The notes under the pieces are model-generated. The model was not told where the DNA came from. It saw nothing but the letters and a program-made list of their open reading frames with translations, and searched no databases. Positions 17,603 through 26,280 of a stretch of 38,502 bases of DNA are shown in pieces. How positions within the stretch are numbered: the stretch's first letter is position 1; each line of letters opens with the position of its first letter. The DNA lies in contig JADILZ010000042.1 of assembly GCA_017695065.1 (NCBI GenBank), forward strand, positions 1-38,502. The letters run 5' to 3'. This DNA is from Candidatus Cryptobacteroides excrementipullorum. Lineage in GTDB: Bacteria; Bacteroidota; Bacteroidia; Bacteroidales; UBA932. The translations under genes were made by a program, and so were the position numbers.

Positions 17603-18706
17603 TTATTTTCGCAAAGCCTTCTTCAGCACAGGGAGCACGTGACTGACGTACCTTTCCATACCCAGGTCAGTAAAATGTATCCCGTCGACAGTCGCCTCCC
17701 CGTCATCTCCGATCATCCCCTTCGAACCAATATAATACAACCGCCTTTCCCCCGACTTCCTGAGGCGCTCATACAAGGCCCTCTGCGCCCTGTTCTTCTG
17801 CTCTATCTCAGCCCTTATAGAGGCATCGAAGACAGAATGAGGAAATTCAGGATCCTCTATGAACACAATGGGGACATCAGGATGTGAATCACGGAGAATC
17901 CTGAAAAAGCGCTCACCCTTTTCGTCTATCATACCGGCCGAAGCGTTCGGGACATAATCAAGCACAAACACTCCCGGATCAGGCACCGAAGCCATGAGTT
18001 CAGCTATCTCAAAATCCAGCAAGGCATTGCCGCTGAATCCGAGATTTATCACCTCCCGATCCAGACACCTGCCGATAATATTGGTGTGGGCCATACCAGG
18101 CCTGCTGGCACACCCTCCCTGCAATATGCTTGTCCCGTACATGACCACAGGCTTCTCTCTTGACGGACTAGCGACAGCCGGCATTTCCACTACAGCCCCC
18201 TCATCCACACCGATCTCCAGAGAGTCCACACCGTCATAAAGAGAAAGGTAAAGCATGTATTCCCTGAATTCAGGTGTCATCTCCGACACAAGCACAGCCT
18301 CAGTTGTCTTGCCACCGGGACGCCCGCTCCCGGCAAAACGCCACTTCCCGTCCATGAGCACATACAGGTCAAGGCCGCGCACTCCCGTCTCCGTCATATG
18401 ATTCATTGAATTTGAGAACATGGATGTCCACTTTGCCTTTACAGAAGTGGAGTTGGACCTGAACCTGACCGCCAGCCCGGCAGAGTTCCTCCCGAGATAC
18501 CACACCGCATCACGGACTTTCCCCTGGAGGGCGGCAGGAAGCCTTTCATACCGCGTCAGAGAAGCACTGCCAGCCTTACCGATAAGGGGATACCGCGAAG
18601 CATCATGCCACACGGCATCCCCGCCATACATCGGAAACACACTGACTACCAGACAAAGAAAGGCCGTCACGGCGAGAAGCCATGCCTTTCCACCACTAAC
18701 TTTCAT
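17603..18706 (-). CDS. Secreted SGNH/GDSL esterase of the GxDLY type
   Basis: A 367-residue exported protein. The N-terminal domain contains VRGLDLYVLMDGKW, the GxDLY signature of a domain that precedes GDSL-3 hydrolases. The catalytic domain has block I VVMYGTSILQGG (serine nucleophile in GTS), block II NLGFSGNA (oxyanion glycine), block III DYVPNAS (asparagine) and block V DGIHFTD (Asp/His). Such enzymes remove acetyl groups from carbohydrates. Placement upstream of an epimerase gene and near a sialidase makes sialate O-acetylesterase activity possible, but this is inference. The start at ATG 18706 precedes a signal peptide (MKVSGGKAWLLAVTAFLCLV); an in-frame start at 18760 is less likely. 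Confidence 0.85.
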   Translation of the reverse strand: MKVSGGKAWLLAVTAFLCLVVSVFPMYGGDAVWHDASRYPLIGKAGSASLTRYERLPAALQGKVRDAVWYLGRNSAGLAVRFRSNSTSVKAKWTSMFSNSMNHMTETGVRGLDLYVLMDGKWRFAGSGRPGGKTTEAVLVSEMTPEFREYMLYLSLYDGVDSLEIGVDEGAVVEMPAVASPSREKPVVMYGTSILQGGCASRPGMAHTNIIGRCLDREVINLGFSGNALLDFEIAELMASVPDPGVFVLDYVPNASAGMIDEKGERFFRILRDSHPDVPIVFIEDPEFPHSVFDASIRAEIEQKNRAQRALYERLRKSGERRLYYIGSKGMIGDDGEATVDGIHFTDLGMERYVSHVLPVLKKALRK

Positions 18707-18781
18707 TACTGTATTACCACAATACTGTTCAGTACTGACACTCTGAATCACCGGACCCATCTCTTCTTATTTATTGACGCA

Positions 18782-18789
18782 CAAATATA
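18782..18789 (-). promoter_or_regulatory. Predicted -7 box of the GxDLY esterase gene
   Basis: On the minus strand TATATTTG (plus 18782-18789) matches TAnnTTTG and lies about 75 bp upstream of the ATG at 18706, in a very AT-rich divergent spacer. Confidence 0.5.
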
Positions 18790-18864
18790 CAATATTTTTA
18801 TTAAATACGAGAAATATTTTAATAAATTTATTTAATAAAAAGAGTTTTATATTAAATATATGAA

Positions 18865-18872
18865 TAACTTTG
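18865..18872 (+). promoter_or_regulatory. Predicted -7 box of the CE2-type esterase gene
   Basis: TAACTTTG matches TAnnTTTG, 43 bp before the ATG at 18916. It shares the AT-rich spacer 18761-18900 with the divergent esterase promoter, so both genes may be co-controlled. Confidence 0.5.
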
Positions 18873-18915
18873 CAGCAATATTTACAAAACACGCTTAAAA
18901 TTAAACAAAACAACG

Positions 18916-20031
18916 ATGAAGAACCTTTTTCAACTCAAAGCCATCACAATGGTTGCTCTTGTAGCGTTCCTGGCCGCTTCAGGAGTATCAGCAAAAGGCC
19001 AGGAGAAAGCAGCTGCTTCAGACGGCAGGATAATGTATAATGGAAGAGTGCTGAAAACAGGAAGCGATGTATCCTTCGACTGGTCCGGAGTAAACCTGAA
19101 AGTAAGATTCACAGGAACATACCTTGCCATGCGCGCAAGCGACAGCAAAGCCAACTACTTCAACGTATGGATAGACAGTCCGTTCTCTGAAAAGGCGGAC
19201 AGGATAATAAGGACATCCGGCAAGGACACCACTATAATATTGGCCGACAATCTCAAACGGGGGGAACACGAAATCATTATACAGAAAAGGACAGAAGGGG
19301 AACAAGGCACAGTGACCCTGCATGAATTCACCGCTGGAGGGAAGATACTGCAGGCAATGCCGGAAAACAGCAGATATATTGAATTCGTAGGGGATTCATA
19401 CACCTGCGGCTTCGGCACGGAAAGCAGCGACCCGGAAGACCCTTTCACTCCGGAGACCGAGAACTGCAACCTGGCCTATGCAGCCATTATCTCCAGATAT
19501 TTCGATGCAGACTACTCTCTTGTATGCCATTCCGGGCAGGGTGTGGCGAGAAACTATGACGACTTCAGACCCGGGTACACCATGGTGGACAGATACAGCC
19601 AGGTGTTTGACGAAAGCACCGTACACATCTGGGACAAAAAGGCCATAGAACGCGTCCCGGACCTGGTGGTAGTGTACCTTGGGGCAAACGACTTCTCCAC
19701 GGAGAAGCAGCCTTCTCTCAACTTCTTCACATCAAGATATGTTGAGTTGCTCGGAAAAATAAAGGACAATTACGGAGATGAGATTCCCGTACTGTGCCTG
19801 GCCGCCAAAATCGACCCGGCCATCTTCAGCTATGTAAAGGAGGCCTGTGCCAGAAGCGGAATGAAAAACATCAGCTATGCCACAATGCAGGAGACTGCAT
19901 TCAACTGGGACTCTGACCTCGGGGCAAGATTCCACCCGAACTACACAGGTCAGAAGAAAATGGCCAGCATCATCATCCCTTACGTCTCCACAGCCACCGG
20001 ATGGGAAATGAAGGCGGAAGCATACAGATAA
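18916..20031 (+). CDS. Secreted CE2-type acetyl esterase (SGNH hydrolase)
   Basis: A 371-residue protein with a signal peptide (MKNLFQLKAITMVALVAFLA, cleaved near GVSAKGQ). A jelly-roll N-terminal domain (about 35-145) precedes an SGNH hydrolase: EFVGDSYTCGFGTE (nucleophile serine), CHSGQGVARNYDD (block II), YLGANDFS (block III) and ARFHPNYTGQKKMA (catalytic histidine). This two-domain order is that of carbohydrate esterase family 2, which deacetylates xylan, mannan or other glycans. It is divergent from the GxDLY esterase and convergent with the PUL end. Substrate is not determined. Confidence 0.87.
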   Translation: MKNLFQLKAITMVALVAFLAASGVSAKGQEKAAASDGRIMYNGRVLKTGSDVSFDWSGVNLKVRFTGTYLAMRASDSKANYFNVWIDSPFSEKADRIIRTSGKDTTIILADNLKRGEHEIIIQKRTEGEQGTVTLHEFTAGGKILQAMPENSRYIEFVGDSYTCGFGTESSDPEDPFTPETENCNLAYAAIISRYFDADYSLVCHSGQGVARNYDDFRPGYTMVDRYSQVFDESTVHIWDKKAIERVPDLVVVYLGANDFSTEKQPSLNFFTSRYVELLGKIKDNYGDEIPVLCLAAKIDPAIFSYVKEACARSGMKNISYATMQETAFNWDSDLGARFHPNYTGQKKMASIIIPYVSTATGWEMKAEAYR

Positions 20032-20048
20032 AGAGAGGAATCAGCCCA

Positions 20049-20134
20049 GCCTGACAATGTTGAAGAGGATGGCCTCAAAAGGGTGCTTTCTGTGTTACAC
20101 TCCCTTTTAGACCATCCTCTTCTTTCAGTCAGGC
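20049..20134 (+). terminator. Long segmented hairpin between convergent transcripts
   Basis: Three nested complementary segments: GCCTGAC (20049-20055) with GTCAGGC (20128-20134); GAAGAGGATGG (20062-20072) with CCATCCTCTTC (20112-20122); AAAAGGG (20077-20083) with CCCTTTT (20102-20108). It sits in the 110-bp gap between the CE2 gene stop and the phosphoesterase stop. No long T-run follows on either strand, so terminator function is likely but not classic. Confidence 0.6.
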
Positions 20135-20141
20135 CATCCGG

Positions 20142-21593
20142 CTACAGTTCTTTTCTATAAACGTTGCCGAAACGGTCTGTCACTTCGACTGTAATCACAG
20201 CCTCCGGAGAAGAAGGCTTTGCATAGAATAAATGCTCCGTCTCCCCGGCGCCTATGTATTTCCACTTGAACTCCTTTTCCCTTCTTGCCTCAACATCCTC
20301 GCAGATTGTCCGGTCCCAGCCGGAATACCTGGTCATTTCGCCCTTGAATTCCCCGTCCTCATACCAGCAGACTTTCCAGGCAGGGTCGTAATTCCAGACA
20401 TTTGCTGTCACGCAGTCAGGTCTGGCAGGATCAGCGCCTGCAGGATACGCATAGAACTGGTCCTCACGGGATCCGCCTACAGGCTTGTAATACCATGAGA
20501 CATCATCCCCGTCTATCTCGTACACCATATATCCCCACGGCACCCCGTCCATGCTCCACTTCGACTGCCAGAAGAGTCCGCTCAAAGGCGGATGGACATG
20601 CTCGAAGAGACGGTCGGACATCACATAATTCTCGGCGTAGTGCTCATGAGCGGTAAGCAGGTGGGCATTGTAAGGTTCCAGTATATCGTAGAGAGCATTC
20701 CTGTTGCATGTTATCTTGTTCAGCTCCTCCTTGCCCCATTCCTTATGGCGCGCCGCCCTGGAATAGGCCGGGATATGCATGCAGACCACAACAGTGGATC
20801 CGTCAGGGACGTTTGCAAGGTCATTCTCCAGCCACCGGAGCTGCGTCTCCTCTATATAGCCTACTGTCCTGTAACCGAGGGCTAGGTAAAAGACATTGTC
20901 AAGGACAACATAATGCACCTTCCCCTTATTAAAAGAATAGTATGTAGGGCCGAACAGAGACTTGAATGTGCGCTTCGAGCCCTCGTTGCTCCTCGCGTCC
21001 ATATCCATGTCATGGTTCCCGACAGCACAGTAGAACGGCACGCCGCTCTGCGAAGTGGCAGCCATCACAGGCATGAAAAGAGAGGGAGTATAGTTCCACT
21101 CCCCTATTATGTCACCGCAAGTTACTCCGACAGCCGGAAGGCCCGAGGACTCCACCAGATGCCTCACGTCAGCGGCGGCCTTCTCTACATACCTTACCTC
21201 CTCCGGTTCATATACCTGGACATCGGCCCAGAGGAAAAACATGTGCCTGGTCTCATCCTGCATGGTGGCACCAATCTCGAAATCCACCCTGAGGACTTCC
21301 TTTTCCTCATCCGAGACATTCCTGTAAAAACAAGGAGCATTGTTTTCCAAAGGAACTGTGTAGCCCGAAGGCACCGAGATATAGACAAACTCCGCATTAC
21401 CATCGCTTTCAAGCACATACCGGCCTGCATGGTCAGTCCTCACGACACTCCTGCCATCAGTCACAGACACATCTGGAACACCTTTCCCTGACGATACAAC
21501 CCTGCCGAAATACTTTACAGGGGAAGCCTGGAGGGCTGTGCACATAAAAAGCGCAGCCCAGGCACAAAGCAGTTTTACGGGCACTCTGTTCAT
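20142..21593 (-). CDS. Secreted calcineurin-like metallophosphoesterase with N- and C-terminal accessory domains
   Basis: A 483-residue exported protein. After the signal peptide an Ig-like N-domain (VSSGKGVPDVSVTDGRSVVR) precedes the catalytic core. Metal-site motifs are WADVQ, TCGDIIGEW, VGNHDMD (N193, H194, D195), MHIPAYS and AHEHYAEN, the last replacing the usual GHxH. A beta-rich C-domain follows. The arrangement matches the MetallophosN/MetallophosC architecture of Bacteroidota. These enzymes cleave phosphate mono- or diesters. The start codon overlaps the GH97 stop as ATGA, so translation is probably coupled; this fixes the start at 21593. Last gene of the PUL. Confidence 0.9.
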   Translation of the reverse strand: MNRVPVKLLCAWAALFMCTALQASPVKYFGRVVSSGKGVPDVSVTDGRSVVRTDHAGRYVLESDGNAEFVYISVPSGYTVPLENNAPCFYRNVSDEEKEVLRVDFEIGATMQDETRHMFFLWADVQVYEPEEVRYVEKAAADVRHLVESSGLPAVGVTCGDIIGEWNYTPSLFMPVMAATSQSGVPFYCAVGNHDMDMDARSNEGSKRTFKSLFGPTYYSFNKGKVHYVVLDNVFYLALGYRTVGYIEETQLRWLENDLANVPDGSTVVVCMHIPAYSRAARHKEWGKEELNKITCNRNALYDILEPYNAHLLTAHEHYAENYVMSDRLFEHVHPPLSGLFWQSKWSMDGVPWGYMVYEIDGDDVSWYYKPVGGSREDQFYAYPAGADPARPDCVTANVWNYDPAWKVCWYEDGEFKGEMTRYSGWDRTICEDVEARREKEFKWKYIGAGETEHLFYAKPSSPEAVITVEVTDRFGNVYRKEL

Positions 21594-23575
21594 TTCACGG
21601 AAGGTCTTATTATGGCAGCCCATCCTCCTCCATTTGCCATCACGACAGGAAGAATATCCCCGGATGAAACAACTGCAGTTTCACACTTGTAATCCTCAGC
21701 CCACGAATCGGCATTGACACCGTCCTTGAAAATCTCCGCCGTGTACTCACCATCGCCCAGGAAGTCCAGAGGGAGGGCGAGTTCCCTGCGGGTCCAGTCA
21801 TTCAGGCCGGCAACATACCACGTGTCGCCGCTTCTGCGCGCAATCAGAAGGTAGTCCCCTGCCTTTGCCTCTATTGCCACAGTCTCATCCCAGACTGTAG
21901 GCACTGATGCTATGAAATGCGTGAACTCCGGCTCCCTGTAATAATTTGAAGGGCTGTCACAGAGCATCTGGACAGGACTCTCGAACGCGATGAAAATCGC
22001 AGCCTGATGCGCCCTCGTCCCCTGGCTCATAGGATGGTTCCACCTTATCGCGAAATCCTCCTTTGTGGCATTTATAGTGGCTCCCGGAGTATAATCCATA
22101 GGGCCTGCCACCATTCTCGTGAACGGGAGCACAAGGTCGTGCTCAGGGGAAATGTCAGAAGAACATTTGTCATGCTCCATGCCATAGACGCCTTCGTAGG
22201 ACATCACATTGGGATATTTGCGTTGCAGCCCGGCAGGCTTGAAACTGCCGTGGAAATCCACGATAAGATGCCTCTCGAAGCACTCCCTGGCCACATCCTC
22301 ATAGAAGTTCACCATAGGCTGGTCCGTCCGTTGCATGAAATCTATCTTGATTCCCTTTATGCCCCAGTCACGGTACGTGTCAAGGATTTTTTCCATGTCT
22401 TTCATCATCGGGGTCCACAATGTCCAGAGGACAATCCCAACGCCCTTCTCATTACCGTACCTGATAAGCTCATGAAGGTCAAGACCAGGCTTCGGGTTCA
22501 TGATGTCCATCGTACTGGCGGACCATCCTTCATCCATGAGTATATACTCCAGACCGGTCCGGGCCGCGAAATCGATATAGTACTTGTAGGTCTGCGTATT
22601 GACCCCGGCCTTGAAGTCCACGCCATAAACATTGAGCATGCACCACCACTCCCAGGAAATCTTGCCAGGCCTTATCCAAGCAGTGTCATCGGAATATTCC
22701 GGGGTGGCGAGCTGCCACGGAAGGGTGTTCTCCAAGAGCGACTTGTCATCCCCCAATGTGAATATCCTCCAGGGAAACGTACGGGTTGCCCGGGTCTCTG
22801 CGATATAATCTGCTTTCCTGAGCACATTCACATCCCTGTCTGTACGCATTTCCGTCTCCAGAATCACATGCGGCAGTTCCGCCTCAAGAGAAGCCCCCCG
22901 GCCCCCGAAAAGGAACAGGTTCGGATAGTCCAGCAGATCCGTTTCGGTAACCACCACCCTTGTTCCTCCGGCAGTGAGCATACTTACAGGAAGATATGAA
23001 TATTTCTCTTTCTCAATCCCTGAAAGCTTCACCGGCTGGAACGACGCCTCGCAGTGAGATATAAAATCCGGATTCTTCTCATTTGCCCAGTACGCGGTAC
23101 AGTCATCACTGAAATTATAGCATGCAGTCTCATCCCGCACATAAATCCTTCCGTCCCCGAGTGAAGTCTCGAAACGGTATGCAACACCGTTGTCGTATGC
23201 GCGGAAAACCACGGACCAGCCACCGCGGAAAGAAAGCCTCAGCTCGTTGAAACAGTCGCGTACCTCACGGAACTTGGTCGGGACCACTGCCTCCAAAGTC
23301 CGGTCCACAGAAGTCCTGGATGCCTTCCGTATGACAGGGCGGTCTCCGAAAGCCCTGTCCTGACCTTTTACATCCAGAGCTATGCGGCTCAAATCAAGAA
23401 TCTGTTCATCTCCATACCTGACTGAAAAAGACAGGCTGTCCGACACATTCACAGTCACGCTGACATTCCCGTCCGGGGAAGCAAGCGAATAATCCCTTGC
23501 AGACATGGCTTCCATGCCTGCAAGGGAAAAAATAAAAAGAAGTATGGCTTCAGTACGTTTCATAGAATCATTCAT
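21590..23575 (-). CDS. GH97 glycoside hydrolase, retaining alpha-galactosidase-like
   Basis: A 661-residue secreted enzyme. The N-terminal beta-sandwich begins YSLASPDGNVSVTVNVSDSL; the (beta/alpha)8 barrel contains YILMDEGWSAS and the linker WEWWCMLNVYGVDF. GIKIDFMQ carries an aspartate (D412) at the nucleophile position of retaining GH97 alpha-galactosidases, and SYEGVYGMEHD carries the likely acid/base (E461). SusB-type inverting alpha-glucosidases lack that aspartate, so alpha-galactosidase or a related retaining activity is favoured (inference from family knowledge). Start candidates are ATG 23575 (8-bp overlap with the upstream stop) and ATG 23563, which gives a neater signal peptide (MKRTEAILLFIFSL). 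Confidence 0.92.
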   Translation of the reverse strand: MNDSMKRTEAILLFIFSLAGMEAMSARDYSLASPDGNVSVTVNVSDSLSFSVRYGDEQILDLSRIALDVKGQDRAFGDRPVIRKASRTSVDRTLEAVVPTKFREVRDCFNELRLSFRGGWSVVFRAYDNGVAYRFETSLGDGRIYVRDETACYNFSDDCTAYWANEKNPDFISHCEASFQPVKLSGIEKEKYSYLPVSMLTAGGTRVVVTETDLLDYPNLFLFGGRGASLEAELPHVILETEMRTDRDVNVLRKADYIAETRATRTFPWRIFTLGDDKSLLENTLPWQLATPEYSDDTAWIRPGKISWEWWCMLNVYGVDFKAGVNTQTYKYYIDFAARTGLEYILMDEGWSASTMDIMNPKPGLDLHELIRYGNEKGVGIVLWTLWTPMMKDMEKILDTYRDWGIKGIKIDFMQRTDQPMVNFYEDVARECFERHLIVDFHGSFKPAGLQRKYPNVMSYEGVYGMEHDKCSSDISPEHDLVLPFTRMVAGPMDYTPGATINATKEDFAIRWNHPMSQGTRAHQAAIFIAFESPVQMLCDSPSNYYREPEFTHFIASVPTVWDETVAIEAKAGDYLLIARRSGDTWYVAGLNDWTRRELALPLDFLGDGEYTAEIFKDGVNADSWAEDYKCETAVVSSGDILPVVMANGGGWAAIIRPSVK

Positions 23576-24938
23576 TTTCACTGTTGTCTGGAGATGTTAT
23601 CCCGAGTTCGGCCTTTGCACGTTCAACCCCGGCCTTCACCTGATCCCACATATCGTTGCGTATTATATGGCTGAGCTCGAAGACCATAACTCCTGATGTC
23701 TGTGTATAGCACAGGTAAACAGCTTCATCCAGATCGAAAGCCCCATCCGAGCATGCTATCGTCCCATACAGGGTGCAGTCATCACCGATTATGCGCTTGG
23801 CCCTGTTGATTGCATATTCGACAGAATTTACGTCATTCGGTCCGTATACCGTGGACAGATACGCCCCGAGCTGGAAAATGTCAAGATGGTCGGCAAATCC
23901 AGTCTTATAATAATCTGGTGTAGCCCACCAGTATACTCCTGAAGTGGAGTCTATGTTCGGGCTGGCCCAGTTCTGCCCGGTATGAGGTAGCGGCCACCAG
24001 GATGCAGCCCAGTATTCCAGGTCAATTTCAGGTCTGACTGATTTGATAAGGTCATATATATCCCTTACATATCCCTGAATTACCGATGCACGCCATTCAA
24101 TCCACTTATTATAATGTATCCCCGGTACTATGTCATCTTTCCTGTCCGAGGCAAATGTGTAAATATCTTCAGGGAAATTCTCTACTGTCACACCGGCATA
24201 TTCCTCAAAAGCCTCTTTGGATGCCTGGGAAAAATCGCTGTTTGAATTCATGTATCGGCAATAGTCCAGAGCATATCCATCCACATCATACTTGGTAATA
24301 ATCTCCTCAACCATCCTCATCACATAGTCATGCACCTCTGGAAGGACCGGATTCAGGAAAGCGAAGACATTGCCGAAATCATCAGTCTCACGGATATCCT
24401 TCAGCCCGGTCGGAAGATATTCTATGCAGAACTTGTCATCCCAGTAAGGATCCGTATAACCAGGCCCTGACTGCGTCCTCGGCTGTCCCATTGTCATGAT
24501 TGTAGTGGATACGGTGATTTTCATCCCTCTCTCTTTTGCCTGGTCAATGAAATACTGGAGATAGTCAAACCCCCTGTTTTCTATTGTATAACCGCCAAGA
24601 AAAGTACATTGTGGAAGAAAGTCGCTGTCATACAATACATCTCCCTGTACCGGTTTCACATCGACCACTATGGAGTTGAAGCCAGCATCTTCGGCAATAT
24701 CGAGAAAATGGTTAATGTTGGACTGAGACCTGAGCCTGCTGAAATTGGCTTCAGCATCTATCCACAACACAACAGGCTTCTCCGGCACAGGCTCTGGTTC
24801 TGGCTCAGGTTCCGGTTCTGGTTCTGGATCGACCTGCTCTTCTCCGCCGTCACCAGACTCAGGCACCTCTGCCGGTTCATTGCATGCCACTGCAAAAAAG
24901 GCAAGCGGAAAAATGAAAAAAAACTTCAGAATCTTCAT
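23568..24938 (-). CDS. GHL10-like glycosidase lipoprotein, paralog 3
   Basis: A 456-residue lipoprotein (lipobox FAVAC, C19) with an acidic PEP linker at about residues 37-52. The catalytic-type barrel shares the order of glycosyl-hydrolase-like 10 (DUF187) proteins: GFNSIVVDVKP, GDVLYDSDFLP, NPVLPEVHDYVMRMVEEI, then YDVDGYALDYCRY (D225, the likely catalytic acid region) and LEYWAASWW. Family members are predicted glycan hydrolases with few biochemical data. It is the most diverged of three tandem paralogs and the only one with the PEP linker. It lies 85 bp after paralog 2 and overlaps the GH97 start. Confidence 0.8.
   Translation of the reverse strand: MKILKFFFIFPLAFFAVACNEPAEVPESGDGGEEQVDPEPEPEPEPEPEPVPEKPVVLWIDAEANFSRLRSQSNINHFLDIAEDAGFNSIVVDVKPVQGDVLYDSDFLPQCTFLGGYTIENRGFDYLQYFIDQAKERGMKITVSTTIMTMGQPRTQSGPGYTDPYWDDKFCIEYLPTGLKDIRETDDFGNVFAFLNPVLPEVHDYVMRMVEEIITKYDVDGYALDYCRYMNSNSDFSQASKEAFEEYAGVTVENFPEDIYTFASDRKDDIVPGIHYNKWIEWRASVIQGYVRDIYDLIKSVRPEIDLEYWAASWWPLPHTGQNWASPNIDSTSGVYWWATPDYYKTGFADHLDIFQLGAYLSTVYGPNDVNSVEYAINRAKRIIGDDCTLYGTIACSDGAFDLDEAVYLCYTQTSGVMVFELSHIIRNDMWDQVKAGVERAKAELGITSPDNSENE
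24781..24837 (-). repeat. PEP linker repeat in GHL10-like paralog 3
   Basis: Tandem 6-bp units coding for alternating Pro-Glu. A closely related tract occurs in the DUF5018 lipoprotein gene at about 28940-28976 in the same operon. Such linkers lift lipoproteins off the outer membrane; the DNA repeats can change length by slippage. Confidence 0.75.
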
Positions 24939-25023
24939 TTTGTTGAATTTACATTATATAATACTGACTAACCTTCAAAACTATCCTAAGTCCATATCGG
25001 GGAAAGACCCTGACGGACTGCCA

Positions 25024-26280
25024 TCAGATTTCAGATTCAGCCCTGTCTATCCCGGCCTTGATCTCGTCCCACAAATCATACTGTATGACCTGTATCAGAT
25101 CAAAGACCATCAGACCTTCTGTCCTGGAAAGAGTAAGATATACGGCGTCCTCAAAATCCCTGTAGTTCAAAGCATACAGAGACCCGTAAACCCGGCACGC
25201 ATCTCCCACATCACGGAGAGTGCGGTTAATCCCATACTCAATGGATTCCGGATCATCGGCACCCCAGATATGTTCAAGATAAGTACCTGTGACAAAAACA
25301 TCTATATACTCTGCAAAAGAAGTTTTCCAATAATCCTCCGTAGCCCAGTCATCAAGGTACTCTTCATAAAACCGCGACTGCGTACCGGCCCAGTTCTGTC
25401 CCTGGGTATAGATGGCGTGAAGCCAGGATGCAGCCCAGTACTGGAGTTCGACAGAAGGGCACAGTTCATTCTTCATCCTCGAGATGTCGGCAATGAAGTC
25501 CTTTATCACTGTCGAACGGAACAGCCACCATTGCTTGTAGTATTTCCCGGGAATCCTCGATCCGTCTTCCGCGTATGTAAATATATCTCCCGGAAAATGC
25601 TCGACTTCTTCTCCTGTGAATTTCTCGAACGCCTTTCTGGATGCCTCGGAAAAATCGCTCTCGGCATCGGGATAACGGCAATAATCCAGGACATACCCAT
25701 CAAACTTGTACCGGGTGAACAGTTCCCGGATGAAACGCTTGGCATATTCCTGACTTTCAGGAAGGACAGGATTCATGAAAGCGGCCGCTTTCGTACGGTC
25801 ATCTTCTATCTTCATCATACCATGCGGAGTATACTCCACACAAGTAAGCGAGGCAAGCGTAGAATCCGAATATACCTGTCCGGTGTGCCACCATGAGCTA
25901 CCTACAGGAAACACTGCAGTAGAAACCGTCACTTTCATATTCCTTTTCCCAGCCTCATCTATCATATACTGGAGATAATCCCAGTCCCGGTCACATCTGA
26001 AACCTTTGACCTCTGTCAGTTCCGGCATAAAATCACTCTTGTACAAGACAGACCCATATGTGCCGCGTACATCGACAAGAATGCCGTTGAATCCGGCTTC
26101 TTTGGATTTGTCAAGATAGTAACAGATCGAATCTTTGTCAGAAAACCGCTCGAAATTGGCATCAATCGCAAAGGTGATGTATTTCGGCTTTTCGACTGTC
26201 TCCTTGTTACACGAAATCGAAAACAATGCGGCAGCGACAAGCATTGCCGCAAGGAAAACAGATTTTCTCATGCCTGTCAT
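25024..26280 (-). CDS. GHL10-like glycosidase lipoprotein, paralog 2
   Basis: A 418-residue lipoprotein (lipobox FSISC, C24). It closely resembles paralog 1: FAIDANFERFSDKDSICYYL, GFNGILVDVRG, SVLYKSDFMPELTEVKGF, FPVGSSWWHTGQVYSD, NPVLPESQEYAKRFIREL, FDGYVLDYCRYPD (D199) and LQYWAASWLHAIYTQGQNWA. The start ATG at 26280 overlaps the upstream stop as ATGA, pointing to coupled translation and fixing the start; ATG 26271 is an alternative. Probably surface- or periplasm-anchored and acting on the glycan imported by the adjacent SusCD pair. Confidence 0.82.
   Translation of the reverse strand: MTGMRKSVFLAAMLVAAALFSISCNKETVEKPKYITFAIDANFERFSDKDSICYYLDKSKEAGFNGILVDVRGTYGSVLYKSDFMPELTEVKGFRCDRDWDYLQYMIDEAGKRNMKVTVSTAVFPVGSSWWHTGQVYSDSTLASLTCVEYTPHGMMKIEDDRTKAAAFMNPVLPESQEYAKRFIRELFTRYKFDGYVLDYCRYPDAESDFSEASRKAFEKFTGEEVEHFPGDIFTYAEDGSRIPGKYYKQWWLFRSTVIKDFIADISRMKNELCPSVELQYWAASWLHAIYTQGQNWAGTQSRFYEEYLDDWATEDYWKTSFAEYIDVFVTGTYLEHIWGADDPESIEYGINRTLRDVGDACRVYGSLYALNYRDFEDAVYLTLSRTEGLMVFDLIQVIQYDLWDEIKAGIDRAESEI

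Noticed and set aside
22007..22999. 330-codon open frame antisense to GH97
   Set aside because: Arg/His/Pro-rich shadow without motifs; GH97 on the other strand is unambiguous.
24745..25896. 383-codon frame starting with a Gly-Ser repeat, antisense to the GHL10-like genes
   Set aside because: The Gly-Ser repeat is only the complement of the Pro-Glu linker codons; the frame spans the junction of two real genes.
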